The position numbers and the translations under genes are program-made. Positions 1 to 10,500 of a DNA stretch of 64,000 bases are shown here, one piece after another. Under the pieces are notes generated by a model that was not told where the DNA came from, made no database searches, and was given only the letters and a program-made list of their open reading frames with translations. The stretch is from Chitinophagaceae bacterium. Its GTDB lineage: Bacteria; Bacteroidota; Bacteroidia; Chitinophagales; Chitinophagaceae. Position 1 is the stretch's first letter. Every line of letters starts with the position of its first letter. The stretch is from positions 62,001 to 126,000 of the forward strand of contig JADKAM010000007.1 of the NCBI GenBank assembly GCA_016715365.1, written 5' to 3'.

Positions 1-19
1 TAATTAAAAACTAATTAAC

Positions 20-853
20 ATGGAAGCAAACAAAATTTTAACTGCAGATGTTCTTGACATTATTTTTGATGGCAAGAATAAAGCCTATGGTGCTTATCAA
101 TTAAGAAAGGCTTATAAAAGAACACTTACTAAAGCAATGGTAATTACCGGAGGTACTTTATTATTGGTTTTGGGTGGAACTGTTTTAGCCAATATTATAG
201 ATGATGATCACAGAGGGCCACTCGACACAAAGGAGATAATAATGGTTAAGGTGAATACGGATCCAACGCCTCCACCACCACCACCTCCACCTCCGCCACC
301 ACCTCCACCAGAGCAGCCAAAACTGGATATAAAACAGATCAAGTTTGTACCTCCGGTTATTGTAGATGATAATGAGGTAAAGCCTGATGAAATTATCAAG
401 GACATAGAACCGGATGCAGCCATCAGCATTAAAGATGTGGAAAGCGTCAATACAAAACAGATTGTGCAGGCGCCTATTGATGAAGAAGGAACAAAAGTAG
501 TGCAGATAAAAAAAGATGATGAAGAAAATACAATTTTTACTTCCGTGCAAATTGAAGCAGGCTTTCCGGGAGGAGAAGCTGCATGGCGTGATTACCTGAG
601 AAAAACACTGAATGCAGAAACACCGGTAGATAATGGCGCAACTGCCGGAAAATATACTGTTATTGTAAAGTTTGTGGTAAGCAAAGATGGAAGTTTAAGC
701 GATATAAAATGTGAAAATGATCCGGGATTTGGTATGTGTGAGGAAGCAGTAAGGGTAATTAAAAAAACTAAAAACTGGACTCCAGCTATTCAAAACGGAA
801 AGAACGTACATGCATATCGTCGTCAGCCAATAATTTTTGTAGTAGAGGATTAA
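20..853 (+). CDS. TonB-family energy transducer
   Basis: Links inner-membrane proton-motive force to outer-membrane TonB-dependent transporters, working with ExbB and ExbD. The 277-residue protein has a cytoplasmic N-terminus with the motif KNKAYGAYQLRK (19-30), common in Bacteroidota TonB proteins, one membrane helix at about 39-60, a run of 14 prolines (84-97) that would span the periplasm, and a C-terminal TonB domain from about residue 187 (FPGGEAAWRDYL). An ATG start follows an A-rich leader; its promoter lies outside the window. An ExbD gene follows 104 bases downstream, beyond a strong terminator, so the pair is either read through or separately transcribed. The domain order is seen directly and the role is known for the family; which transporter it serves cannot be told. 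Confidence 0.93.
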   Translation: MEANKILTADVLDIIFDGKNKAYGAYQLRKAYKRTLTKAMVITGGTLLLVLGGTVLANIIDDDHRGPLDTKEIIMVKVNTDPTPPPPPPPPPPPPPPEQPKLDIKQIKFVPPVIVDDNEVKPDEIIKDIEPDAAISIKDVESVNTKQIVQAPIDEEGTKVVQIKKDDEENTIFTSVQIEAGFPGGEAAWRDYLRKTLNAETPVDNGATAGKYTVIVKFVVSKDGSLSDIKCENDPGFGMCEEAVRVIKKTKNWTPAIQNGKNVHAYRRQPIIFVVED

Positions 854-872
854 TTTAATAAAGCATCGTTTG

Positions 873-907
873 ATCCCCCCTACACTTTGTAGCGGGGATT
901 TTTTTTA
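873..907 (+). terminator. Rho-independent terminator after tonB
   Basis: Twelve-base-pair stem with one internal C-C mismatch, loop CTT, followed by a run of eight or more T. It lies 20 bases after the TonB stop codon and before exbD. This placement would end or attenuate transcription between the two genes. Confidence 0.85.
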
Positions 908-957
908 TTTATGTATGGAAAAAATTCTTTTCGTTATCTCAATAAAAACTTACTGTT

Positions 958-1479
958 ATGGCAGAAATAGAAACAAAACGATCATCAGAAAAAAAGAAAA
1001 GGTTCAATAAGAAAAGTACCAGGGTTGATTTAACGCCCATGGTTGACCTTGGGTTTTTATTGCTTACTTTTTTTGTATTTACCACCACAATTTCTGAGGC
1101 AAAGGCAATGAACCTGGTAATGCCTAATGACAAAGTTGATACTATAAGAGATCCGGTTTGCGAATCATGCGTATTAACTGTTTTGCTGGATAAAAACAAT
1201 CGTATAAAATATTACGAAGGTGCTGCAGAAAACAATCCTTTAGTAAAAGAAACAGGTTTTGCACCGGAAGAGATCAGAACGGTTTTAATGCAGAAAAAAG
1301 CAGCTGTAGCAAATGTAAGAGGGGACGGCGATCAGTTTATACTTATCATCAAACCATCAGCTGCCAGTAGTTTTAAAAACTTTGTAGATATAACCGATGA
1401 GGTAACCATCTGCCAGATCAAAAAGTATTATGTGGATGAAATAAGGGACATTGATAAAAAACTGCTTCTTAAAAAATAA
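958..1479 (+). CDS. exbD: ExbD/TolR-family biopolymer transport protein
   Basis: Inner-membrane subunit of the proton-driven ExbB-ExbD motor that powers TonB. The 173-residue protein has a basic cytoplasmic N-terminus, the signature VDLTPMVDLGFLLLTFFVF (23-41) with one membrane helix, and a periplasmic domain. Asp30 matches the conserved membrane aspartate of ExbD that carries protons. The Bacteroidota forms are longer than the 141-residue E. coli protein, as here. It follows tonB on the same strand; ExbB is not in the window and probably lies upstream. The family is clear; specificity for TonB rather than another complex is inferred from the neighbour. Confidence 0.92.
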   Translation: MAEIETKRSSEKKKRFNKKSTRVDLTPMVDLGFLLLTFFVFTTTISEAKAMNLVMPNDKVDTIRDPVCESCVLTVLLDKNNRIKYYEGAAENNPLVKETGFAPEEIRTVLMQKKAAVANVRGDGDQFILIIKPSAASSFKNFVDITDEVTICQIKKYYVDEIRDIDKKLLLKK

Positions 1480-1490
1480 TAAAGCCTTGC

Positions 1491-1574
1491 CAGTAGGTAG
1501 TTTACAGTTGGGATTATGCAAAATGCATACTATTTGTCACCCACAGCCCACTGCTGACTGCCAACTGCTTACTA
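1491..1574. repeat. Outward-facing 7-base-period repeat pair upstream of mnmE
   Basis: The right array (1540-1574) reads CCCACAG, CCCACTG, CTGACTG, CCAACTG, CTTACTA: five 7-base units without gaps, running into the mnmE promoter. The left array (1491-1511) reads, on the minus strand, CCAACTG, TAAACTA, CCTACTG. Between them lies a small perfect hairpin, TATGCA-AAA-TGCATA (about 1515-1529). The arms are partly complementary. Confidence 0.75.
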
Positions 1575-1580
1575 TCTTTG
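1573..1580 (+). promoter_or_regulatory. Bacteroidota -7 promoter element of mnmE
   Basis: TATCTTTG matches the Bacteroidota consensus TAnnTTTG exactly. It ends four bases before the mnmE ATG at 1585, so the transcript should start at or next to the start codon, giving a leaderless or nearly leaderless mRNA. Confidence 0.75.
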
Positions 1581-1584
1581 CCAC

Positions 1585-2965
1585 ATGTCAAATCAGATTT
1601 CGGGTTGGGATGATACCATTGTTGCGCTGGCCACACCAACTGGCATTGGGGCTATAGGCGTAATAAGACTAAGTGGTTCAAAAGCTATTGATATTGTAAA
1701 TGAATTGTTTCCTTCCAAAGATCTGCATAAACAAAATACACACACCATTCATGTTGGTTTTATTAAGGAAGATGAGGTGGATATAGATGAAGTGGTTGTT
1801 TCCTTGTATAAAAATCCGAAAAGTTATACCGGCGAAGATGTGGTTGAAATTGGTTGCCATGGAAGCCCCTTTGTGCAGCAACAGGTAATTAAGGCTTGCA
1901 TACACAAAGGTGCCAGGCTTGCCAAAGCCGGTGAATTTACACAGCGTGCTTTTTTGAATGGTAAACTTGATCTTACCCAGGCAGAAGCAGTGGCTGATAT
2001 TATATCATCCAACACGGCAGCCTCGCAAAAAACTGCCTTGAATAACATGCGTGGGGGCTTTAGTAAAATTTTAAAAGAGCTTAGAGAAAACCTCATCCAG
2101 TTTTCTGCATTGATAGAACTGGAACTTGATTTTAGCCACAGAAGATGTGGAGTTTGCCGACAGAACAAAATTTTACGAGCTCATCAATGATGCAGGTTCA
2201 GTTACAAAAGACCTGCTTCAATCTTTTCAACTGGGCAATGTTATAAAGAATGGTGTAAGCGTTGCCATCATTGGTAAACCCAATGCCGGCAAAAGTACTT
2301 TGCTCAATACATTGCTGAATGAGAACAGGGCCATTGTTAGTGAGATTGCCGGAACTACACGGGACACTGTTGAGGAAATAATAAATATAGATGGAATACT
2401 TTTCAGGTTGATTGATACAGCAGGCATTCGGGAACATAGCACTGATGTAATAGAGCTGATTGGTATTGAGAAGAGCCGGGAAAAAATTGAACAATCGGAT
2501 GAAGTGATCTACATTTTTGATGTAAACACCGAAACCCCTGCAGAACTGAAAGCTGCTATTGAATTGATTGCTGAAAAAAATACCAATTATTTTTCCGTGG
2601 GAAATAAAATTGATCTGATGGGCGCAGATGCTGCTGAAAAATTTGCTGGAACAGATGCCTTATACATTTCGGCAAAAGAAAAGGATCACATCGATCAGCT
2701 TAAGCAAAGATTGGTAGATAAAATAGTGAGCGGTAATATAAATACAGAGAATACGATCATTACCAATGCACGTCACTACGAGGCCCTGCAGCAGGTAGAT
2801 AAATCGCTTACAGATATTAAAGCAGGGTTGGATAACAGTATTCCAGGCGACTTGTTGGCTTTGGATATCAGGCGCTGCCTGCATTATATCTCTGAAATAA
2901 CAGGCGACATCAGCAATGAAAATGTATTGGATTACATCTTCTCCAAATTCTGTATCGGAAAGTAA
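1585..2965 (+). CDS. mnmE: tRNA modification GTPase MnmE, frameshifted
   Basis: MnmE, with MnmG, modifies wobble uridine 34 of certain tRNAs. The reading frame from 1585 gives the N-terminal folate-binding domain (MSNQISGWDDTIVALATPTG) and part of the helical domain, up to LELDFS near 2136. The frame then breaks: the continuation EDVEFADRTKFYELI is one frame over. It carries all G-domain motifs (GKPNAGKS, GTTRDTVEE, DTAG, NKID) and ends in the family C-terminus FCIGK. Four bases (CACA, 2137-2140) stand where three are needed. Dropping one gives 459 residues, the usual length. No other damage is visible. A consensus error or a very recent mutation is likelier than a dead gene; two separately translated halves are possible but unsupported. 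Confidence 0.85.
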
Positions 2966-2976
2966 TTTTTACAAAT

Positions 2977-3825
2977 TCACAGCAATCTTATTCCGTCTTT
3001 CTCAAAACTGATCTTACGCTGTTTGTAAAGATTTCCTGTTGTCATTTTAAAAGTCTTCTTACTCATTCCAAAAAAGGAATAAATTTCTTCAGGGTCGCTT
3101 TTATCGTGGTAGGGTAAAAAGCCATCGTTTTCTTTTAACAGCCTGAGTATCTTTCCTGTTTCATCTTCCACCCGGTTGTAACCGGGTTTGCCTGCCGAGA
3201 GATCAATTCTGTAACGCAGGTCGCCAGCCTTATCTTCAGGATATATCTTTTTAATGAAGCCTGTGAACCTATCGCCTGCAGTTATATTCCTGTAAATTTC
3301 GTTGTGGTGCAAAACACCGGTGTGCTGGTTATTGATGATGCATACATAACCAATATCTGTACGGCGGTAAACGATCAGGTCAACCACTTCCAGTTCTTTT
3401 ACCGTTAATTCTTCGTTGCTTAAAAAAGGTTCCAGTTTTTCAGTTGCAGCTAATCTACCCGTTTGCTCATCTAAGTAAATTTTTACCAGGTACTCACCAT
3501 TGGGTATCATGTTCAGCTGTTGTTTCGATTTAGGAACAAACAGGTCCTTCATCAAACCATTATCTAAAAATGCGCCATGTTCTGTTACACTGACTGCTCT
3601 CAGTTTTACAATATCCCCTAAAACACCTTTAGGTTGCTGGGTAGTGGCAATCAGCCTGTCTTCCCCATCATGGTATAAAAACACTTTCACCTCATCACCA
3701 ATTTTGGTATTTGCGGGTACAAAACGCTTGGGCAACAATATGCCTTCGGCGCCATCATCTAAATAAAGGCCAAAATCAACTTCACGTATTACTTTTAAAA
3801 TATTGTATTCTCCTACTTTTATCAT
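2977..3825 (-). CDS. CvfB-like S1 RNA-binding protein
   Basis: Resembles the CvfB/YitL family: tandem S1-like OB-fold RNA-binding domains followed by a C-terminal winged helix. In the 282 residues the first S1-like unit is IKVGEYNILKVIREVDFGLY and onward (to about 60), further units cover about 65-215, and the winged-helix region with PEEIYSFFGMSKKTFKMTTG lies near 240-265. CvfB affects virulence-gene expression in Staphylococcus; its exact role in Bacteroidota is unknown. The gene converges on mnmE with only 11 bases between the stops. Its own promoter is the minus-strand TACCTTTG at 3843-3850, which gives a short leader before the ATG at 3825. Confidence 0.82.
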   Translation of the reverse strand: MIKVGEYNILKVIREVDFGLYLDDGAEGILLPKRFVPANTKIGDEVKVFLYHDGEDRLIATTQQPKGVLGDIVKLRAVSVTEHGAFLDNGLMKDLFVPKSKQQLNMIPNGEYLVKIYLDEQTGRLAATEKLEPFLSNEELTVKELEVVDLIVYRRTDIGYVCIINNQHTGVLHHNEIYRNITAGDRFTGFIKKIYPEDKAGDLRYRIDLSAGKPGYNRVEDETGKILRLLKENDGFLPYHDKSDPEEIYSFFGMSKKTFKMTTGNLYKQRKISFEKDGIRLL

Positions 3826-3842
3826 TGTATTTTTTATGGTTG

Positions 3843-3850
3843 CAAAGGTA
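3843..3850 (-). promoter_or_regulatory. -7 promoter element of the CvfB-like gene
   Basis: Reads TACCTTTG on the minus strand, an exact TAnnTTTG match, 18 bases before the ATG at 3825. A weaker element for the divergent helicase gene (TATCTTCA, 3890-3897, plus strand) lies 40 bases away. Confidence 0.7.
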
Positions 3851-3917
3851 AGCTATTAACCACTGTCGGGGTTATCGGGCTTTATTCAGTATCTTCACCT
3901 GATTAAAATAAATTACA

Positions 3918-5147
<1,230 letters not shown>

Positions 5148-5291
5148 ATTTCCGAATACGCATTCCGATCTTGTTTTAACGCATATCCCGATATTTCCTT
5201 TCTGTGCTTCCCGAAATAATCGGGACAGGTCCGTGCATCTGTGGCAAACTATTTTCGCCGCCAGGCGAAACGATTACTAAGGCCTGCATTG

Positions 5292-5299
5292 TATATTTG
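5292..5299 (+). promoter_or_regulatory. -7 promoter element of recG
   Basis: TATATTTG, an exact TAnnTTTG match. A transcript starting about 5305 would begin a few bases before the inferred recG start at 5308, and far upstream of the TTG at 5542. Just upstream (5209-5275) are two small hairpins, CCCGA-AATAA-TCGGG and TTTCGCC-GCCA-GGCGAAA, in the gap after the helicase gene. Confidence 0.65.
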
Positions 5300-5307
5300 T
5301 AAAAACA

Positions 5308-7425
5308 ATTTCCATCAGCTCGCCTGCTACCATATTAACCAGTCCCATTGAATACTTACATAGTGTAACAACCTTTAAGGGCGATCTTTTAAAAAAAGAA
5401 CTGGAGATATTTAATTTCAAAGATCTGCTGGAGCATTACCCTTTCAGGCATGTTGATAAAACCAAGCTGGATAAGATCGCAACACTTTCTCCAAGCAATG
5501 AATACGCACAGGTAGCCGGAAAATTAACCCAGTTTGAAATTTTGGGCGAGGGCAGGGGAAAGAGATTAACTGCCCGCTTGCAGGATGATACCGGCGAAAT
5601 TGAATTGGTCTGGTTCCAGGGCATAAGCTGGATACAGAAAGCCATTGAAGTAGGTCACCAATACCTGGTTTTTGGCAAGCTTGGTTTTTTTATGGGCAGG
5701 CCACAAATCGCCCATCCGGAAATTGAAAATTTTACAGCCCAAAAAGCCGATGGGAAAAATTACCTGGAGCCTGTTTATTCATCTACCGAAAAATTAAAAA
5801 CGAAGGGGCTTAACGGAAGAGCTATCGGTAAATTAACGTACGCACTCCTGCAGATACTTACCGAAAAAGACCTGCCCGAAAATTTGCCTGAGCACATTAT
5901 CAAGCAATATAAATTCATCAGCCGGTTTAATGCCTGCCGGCAAATTCATTTTCCGGCTACAGAAAAGCATTACCAGCATGCTGTACGAAGATTGAAATTT
6001 GAAGAACTATTTTTTGCACAACTCAGGCTGGGTCTCATCAAATCAACCCGGCACAGGCATAGCAGGGGCTTAACTTTTGATAAAGTGGGTGATTTTTTTA
6101 ACAGTTTCTTCAAAAATTATTTGCCTTTTGAATTAACCAATGCACAAAAAAAAGTGTTGAAGGAGATCAGGAAGGATGCAGGCAGCGGCAAACAGATGAA
6201 CCGCCTCTTACAGGGCGATGTGGGCAGCGGAAAAACCATTGTGGCATTGATGATGATGTTGATTGCAGCAGATAATGATTTTCAATCGGTGCTGATGGCG
6301 CCAACCGAAATTCTGGCGCAGCAACATTTCAACAGTATTGCGGATCTTGTAAAAGATATGCCGGTTTGTGTAAAATTGCTTACGGGCTCATCCAAAGGTA
6401 AACAGCGTAAAGAGGTTTTAAAATTTTGTGAAGACGGAACACTGCATATTTTAATAGGAACCCATGCCGTGATTGAAGACAAGGTGGTTTTTAAGAACCT
6501 GGGTTTTGCAGTGATTGATGAGCAGCACAAATTTGGTGTGGCACAACGGGCACAGTTGTGGAAAAAGAATACCATTCCGCCGCATGTGCTGGTAATGACG
6601 GCAACGCCCATTCCACGTACGCTGGCGCTTACCGCTTACGGCGACCTGGATTACAGTGTGATTGATGAATTACCGCCAGGCAGACAACCCATCAACACCC
6701 TGCATCGTTCCGAAAGTGCCAGGCCACAGGTGATGGATTTTGTTAAAGAAGAAATTGCCAAAGGCAGGCAGGCTTACATAGTTTATCCGCTCATTGAAGA
6801 AAGCAGTAAAATGGATTATGAAAACCTGATGAAGGGGTTTGAGGAAGTGAAATCGTTTTTTCCTGAACCCAAATACTGGATAAGCATGGTACACGGAAAG
6901 CAACCGGCTGAACAGAAAGAAACCAACATGCAGCGCTTTGTAAAAGCTGATACACAGATCATGGTAAGTACAACCGTTATTGAAGTTGGTGTGAATGTGC
7001 CCAATGCGAGTGTAATGGTAATTGAAAGCGCCGAAAAATTTGGCCTGTCACAATTACACCAGTTGCGTGGAAGGGTTGGAAGAGGTGCCGAAAAAAGTTT
7101 TTGCATATTATTAACAGGGCCAAAAGTATCAAACGATGCCCGTGAACGATTAAAGATAATGGTGGCTACCAATGATGGTTTTAAGATTGCAGAAAAGGAC
7201 CTGGAGATACGTGGCCCGGGGGATATAGAAGGCACTAAGCAAAGTGGTTTGTTAAACTTTAAGCTGGCAAACATAGTCCAAGACAAGATTATTCTGGAAG
7301 CTGCCCGAAATGCCGCTGAACATATTTTAGAATCTGACCCCGATTTGAATACAGATGAAAATTTACGGGTTAAAAATTATCTGCAGCAGCAAAAGGGAAA
7401 AACGGCCTGGAGTAAAATCTCGTAA
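5308..7425 (+). CDS. recG: ATP-dependent DNA helicase RecG, non-ATG start
   Basis: RecG unwinds branched DNA and regresses stalled replication forks. The reading frame is open from 5281 and encodes the wedge/OB domain (SPIEYLHSVTTFKGDLLKKE, HYPFRHVDKTKLDKI), then the helicase domains: Walker A GDVGSGKT, DEQH box, TATPIPRTLALT, and GRVGRG of motif VI. No ATG, GTG or TTG opens this frame before TTG 5542, which would delete about 78 residues of the DNA-binding domain. The promoter at 5292-5299 points to a start near 5308, where the codon is ATT (705 residues, the normal length). ATC 5314 and ATA 5332 are alternatives. The gene is certain; the start is inferred, and an ATG-to-ATT consensus error is possible. 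Confidence 0.88.
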   Translation: MSISSPATILTSPIEYLHSVTTFKGDLLKKELEIFNFKDLLEHYPFRHVDKTKLDKIATLSPSNEYAQVAGKLTQFEILGEGRGKRLTARLQDDTGEIELVWFQGISWIQKAIEVGHQYLVFGKLGFFMGRPQIAHPEIENFTAQKADGKNYLEPVYSSTEKLKTKGLNGRAIGKLTYALLQILTEKDLPENLPEHIIKQYKFISRFNACRQIHFPATEKHYQHAVRRLKFEELFFAQLRLGLIKSTRHRHSRGLTFDKVGDFFNSFFKNYLPFELTNAQKKVLKEIRKDAGSGKQMNRLLQGDVGSGKTIVALMMMLIAADNDFQSVLMAPTEILAQQHFNSIADLVKDMPVCVKLLTGSSKGKQRKEVLKFCEDGTLHILIGTHAVIEDKVVFKNLGFAVIDEQHKFGVAQRAQLWKKNTIPPHVLVMTATPIPRTLALTAYGDLDYSVIDELPPGRQPINTLHRSESARPQVMDFVKEEIAKGRQAYIVYPLIEESSKMDYENLMKGFEEVKSFFPEPKYWISMVHGKQPAEQKETNMQRFVKADTQIMVSTTVIEVGVNVPNASVMVIESAEKFGLSQLHQLRGRVGRGAEKSFCILLTGPKVSNDARERLKIMVATNDGFKIAEKDLEIRGPGDIEGTKQSGLLNFKLANIVQDKIILEAARNAAEHILESDPDLNTDENLRVKNYLQQQKGKTAWSKIS

Positions 7426-7501
7426 CTGAATTATGACAGATTTGTGATTATCCAAAACGATATTTTATAACTTTATTTCTGTAAATTGTAAAAAAGACTA
7501 C

Positions 7502-10500
7502 TTGAAGATTTCACTTAAAATACTACGCAGTTTCATCATATTATCCTCATTTGCATGTTGTGTAAATAAGGTATCTGCGCAGGTAGAATTTATTCAGAAT
7601 AAGGGCCAATGGGATAACAGGGTTGAATACCGGGGCGATTTTTCTACCGGATCATTTTTTTTAGAGAACCAGGGCTTTACCGTGGCAATACACCGTGTTG
7701 CAGATCTGAAGATGTTGTCTGAGCAGATGCATGGACACAATACTAACTCTTCAAACATGGGGCAGCCCATCACCATCAATTCACATGCATACAAGGTTAA
7801 ATTTTTAGGGGGCAATTCCTTTGCACAAAATCTACCCGATAAAATACAGCCTTATCACAACAATTATTATGTAGGCTCCGATCAGTCTAAATGGACATCG
7901 GATTGTAAAATAGCCCAGGCAGTAAGTTATCAGAATATTTACCCCAATGTAGATGTGCGGTATTACAGTGATGCCGGTAAATTGAAGTATGATATTATAG
8001 TACATCCCGGAGGAGATATTGATAAAATTGCCATGCAGTATTCAGGTGTTGATAAACTGGAAGTTAAAAATAAAGAACTGATGATTAGTACATCAGTTGG
8101 TGCTGTAAAAGAATTGTATCCTTACAGTTACCAGGTGCAGGACGGGCAAAAGAAAACAGTGAACTGTAAGTACGTTGTAAAAAATAATATTGTTCGTTTT
8201 AAAGTAACTGATTACGATCCTAATTCAACCATTGTTATCGATCCCACTTTAATCTTTTCAAGTTTTAGCGGTAGTACTGCTGAAAACTGGGGATTTACCG
8301 CTACCCCAGCTCCGGATGGTAGTTTTTATGCCGGTGGAATTGCATTTGGAAGCGGGTTTCCGGTTTCCGCGGGAGCATACCAAACAGTTTTTGGAGGGGG
8401 TATTAATGAGGATCAGACCAACCCCAATGGGTATGATATTTCTATCATCAAATTTTCGGCTAATGGTTCAAACAGGCTGTTTGCCACTTATATTGGTGGT
8501 AGCCGGAATGAGCAGCCCCATAGTATGATATGTGATGCACAGGGTAATTTGTTTATAGCCGGAAGATCAAATTCAAATAATTATCCCGGCACACTTGGAA
8601 GGCCATCTTCAAGAACCGACTATGATATTGTAATTACAAAACTAAACGCAAATGGCACAGCAGCTTTAGGTGCAGTAGCCATTGGAGGTTCGGCTAATGA
8701 TGGTGTAAACATCCGTGGTAAATATATTATCCCCGATGGTGTGGATGCAACCCGTAGAAATTATGGCGATGATGCCAGGAGCGAAATTATATTAGACGCT
8801 GCAGGAAATGTTTTACTGGCATCCTGTACACAGTCTTCCGATTTTCCGGTTACACCCGGTACACCTATACAGGCGGTTTTTGGAGGAGGCAGACAGGATG
8901 GGGTGGTTCTAAAATTTAATTCAAATCTTTCTTCAGTTTTATTCAGTAGTTTTTTTGGTGGCACCGGTGATGATGCCTGTTTTGTTTTGTCTCAAGATCC
9001 TTTAAGTGGCGATGTTTATGTAGCCGGGGCAACTACCGGTCCTAATTTACCCGGAAATAAAGTTGGGGTTATGCAAGACATTTACCAGGGTGGAGCAACA
9101 GATGGATTTATAACCCAAATAAAAAATGACGGCTCTGCTATTGTAAGAACAACTTTCCAGGGTACACCTGGTAATGATATGGTTTACGGTATTCAGTTTG
9201 ATAAAAAAGGTTTTCCATATATCATGGGTACTACAACCGGTAACTGGCCGGTAGTTAGCGCCACATTCAGTAATGCTAACAGTAAGCAGTTTATCAGTAA
9301 GCTTAAACCAGACCTGTCTCCCACATACATTTATTCAACCATTTTTGGTACCGCATCATCAGTTCCTAACCTTTCACCGGTAGCATTTTTAGTAGACCGT
9401 TGTGAAAATGTTTATGTTTCGGGCTGGGGAGGAGGAATTAATATTGAACGGGGCTATCCGTCTGCCGGCACAAGTGGTTTACCCGAAGTAACTCCATTAT
9501 CAAATATTCCAGCTGCAGATGGACAGGATTTTTACTTTTTTGTGTTGGAGAAAAATGCACAAAGCCAGCTCTTTGGTTCACATTTTGGCCAGAACGGAAG
9601 TTTAGGCGATCATGTGGATGGTGGTACCAGCCGCTTTGATGCCAACGGAGTTATTTACCAGGCATTTTGCAGTTGTGGCACTCCTTCCAATCCGGCTAAC
9701 AGGTTTCCTACAACACCAGGTGTGTGGTCGGGTATTAACAGAACGCCCAGCGGAGATGGCTGCAACCTGGCAGCAGCAAAAATAGAAATGAATTTTGCGG
9801 GTATTGGTGCCAGTGTAAAAGCAACTATTGATGGTGTGGTTGATACGATTGGTTGCGTACCACTTACCGTAAGGTTTACAGATACGCTGGCAAGAGGTAA
9901 AATGTATATCTGGATTTATAATGATCCTTTCAGTACCGTTTTACGAGACACCACTTATGCTCCTAATAATTCTGTTTCTCATACTTACAACCAAACAGGA
10001 AGCTATCCATTAATGCTCATTTCAATTGATTCAGCTACCTGTAATATTGCTGATACGGCATTTGTAACTGTAAAAGTTGGTAACAATCTTATCAACGCCG
10101 ATTTTTCATTTTTCAAATTAGATTCCTGCAACAGTTTACGGTACCAGTTTATCAATCAATCAGTAGCTACGGTCCCCAATTATACCAGCCAGAGTTTTAT
10201 CTGGGATTTTGGAGATAACACACCCAAAGTCAGATCAGGCTTTGGCCCCATTAATCATACCTATGCATCAATAGGTACTTACACAGTTACACTAATTGTT
10301 GATGATACCACTTTTTGCAATGCGCCCGATACTGCCATAAAACAGCTCCGCATCAGCCCCAATGTAAAAGCAGCATTTTTAACCCCCAACCGTGGTTGTG
10401 TACCCTATACCCCCGTATTTAAAAATCTGTCGCTGGGTGGTACCGACTGGATATGGGAGTTTGGCAATGGCGATGTATCAACCGCTTTTGAACCAACATA

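Noticed and set aside
185..550. Minus-strand frames opposite the TonB proline tract
   Set aside because: Trp/Arg- or Gly-rich translations caused by the CCN run; no independent signal.
5542..7425. RecG starting at TTG 5542
   Set aside because: Would delete part of the conserved N-terminal domain that is clearly encoded in frame upstream, and the promoter lies about 245 bases earlier.
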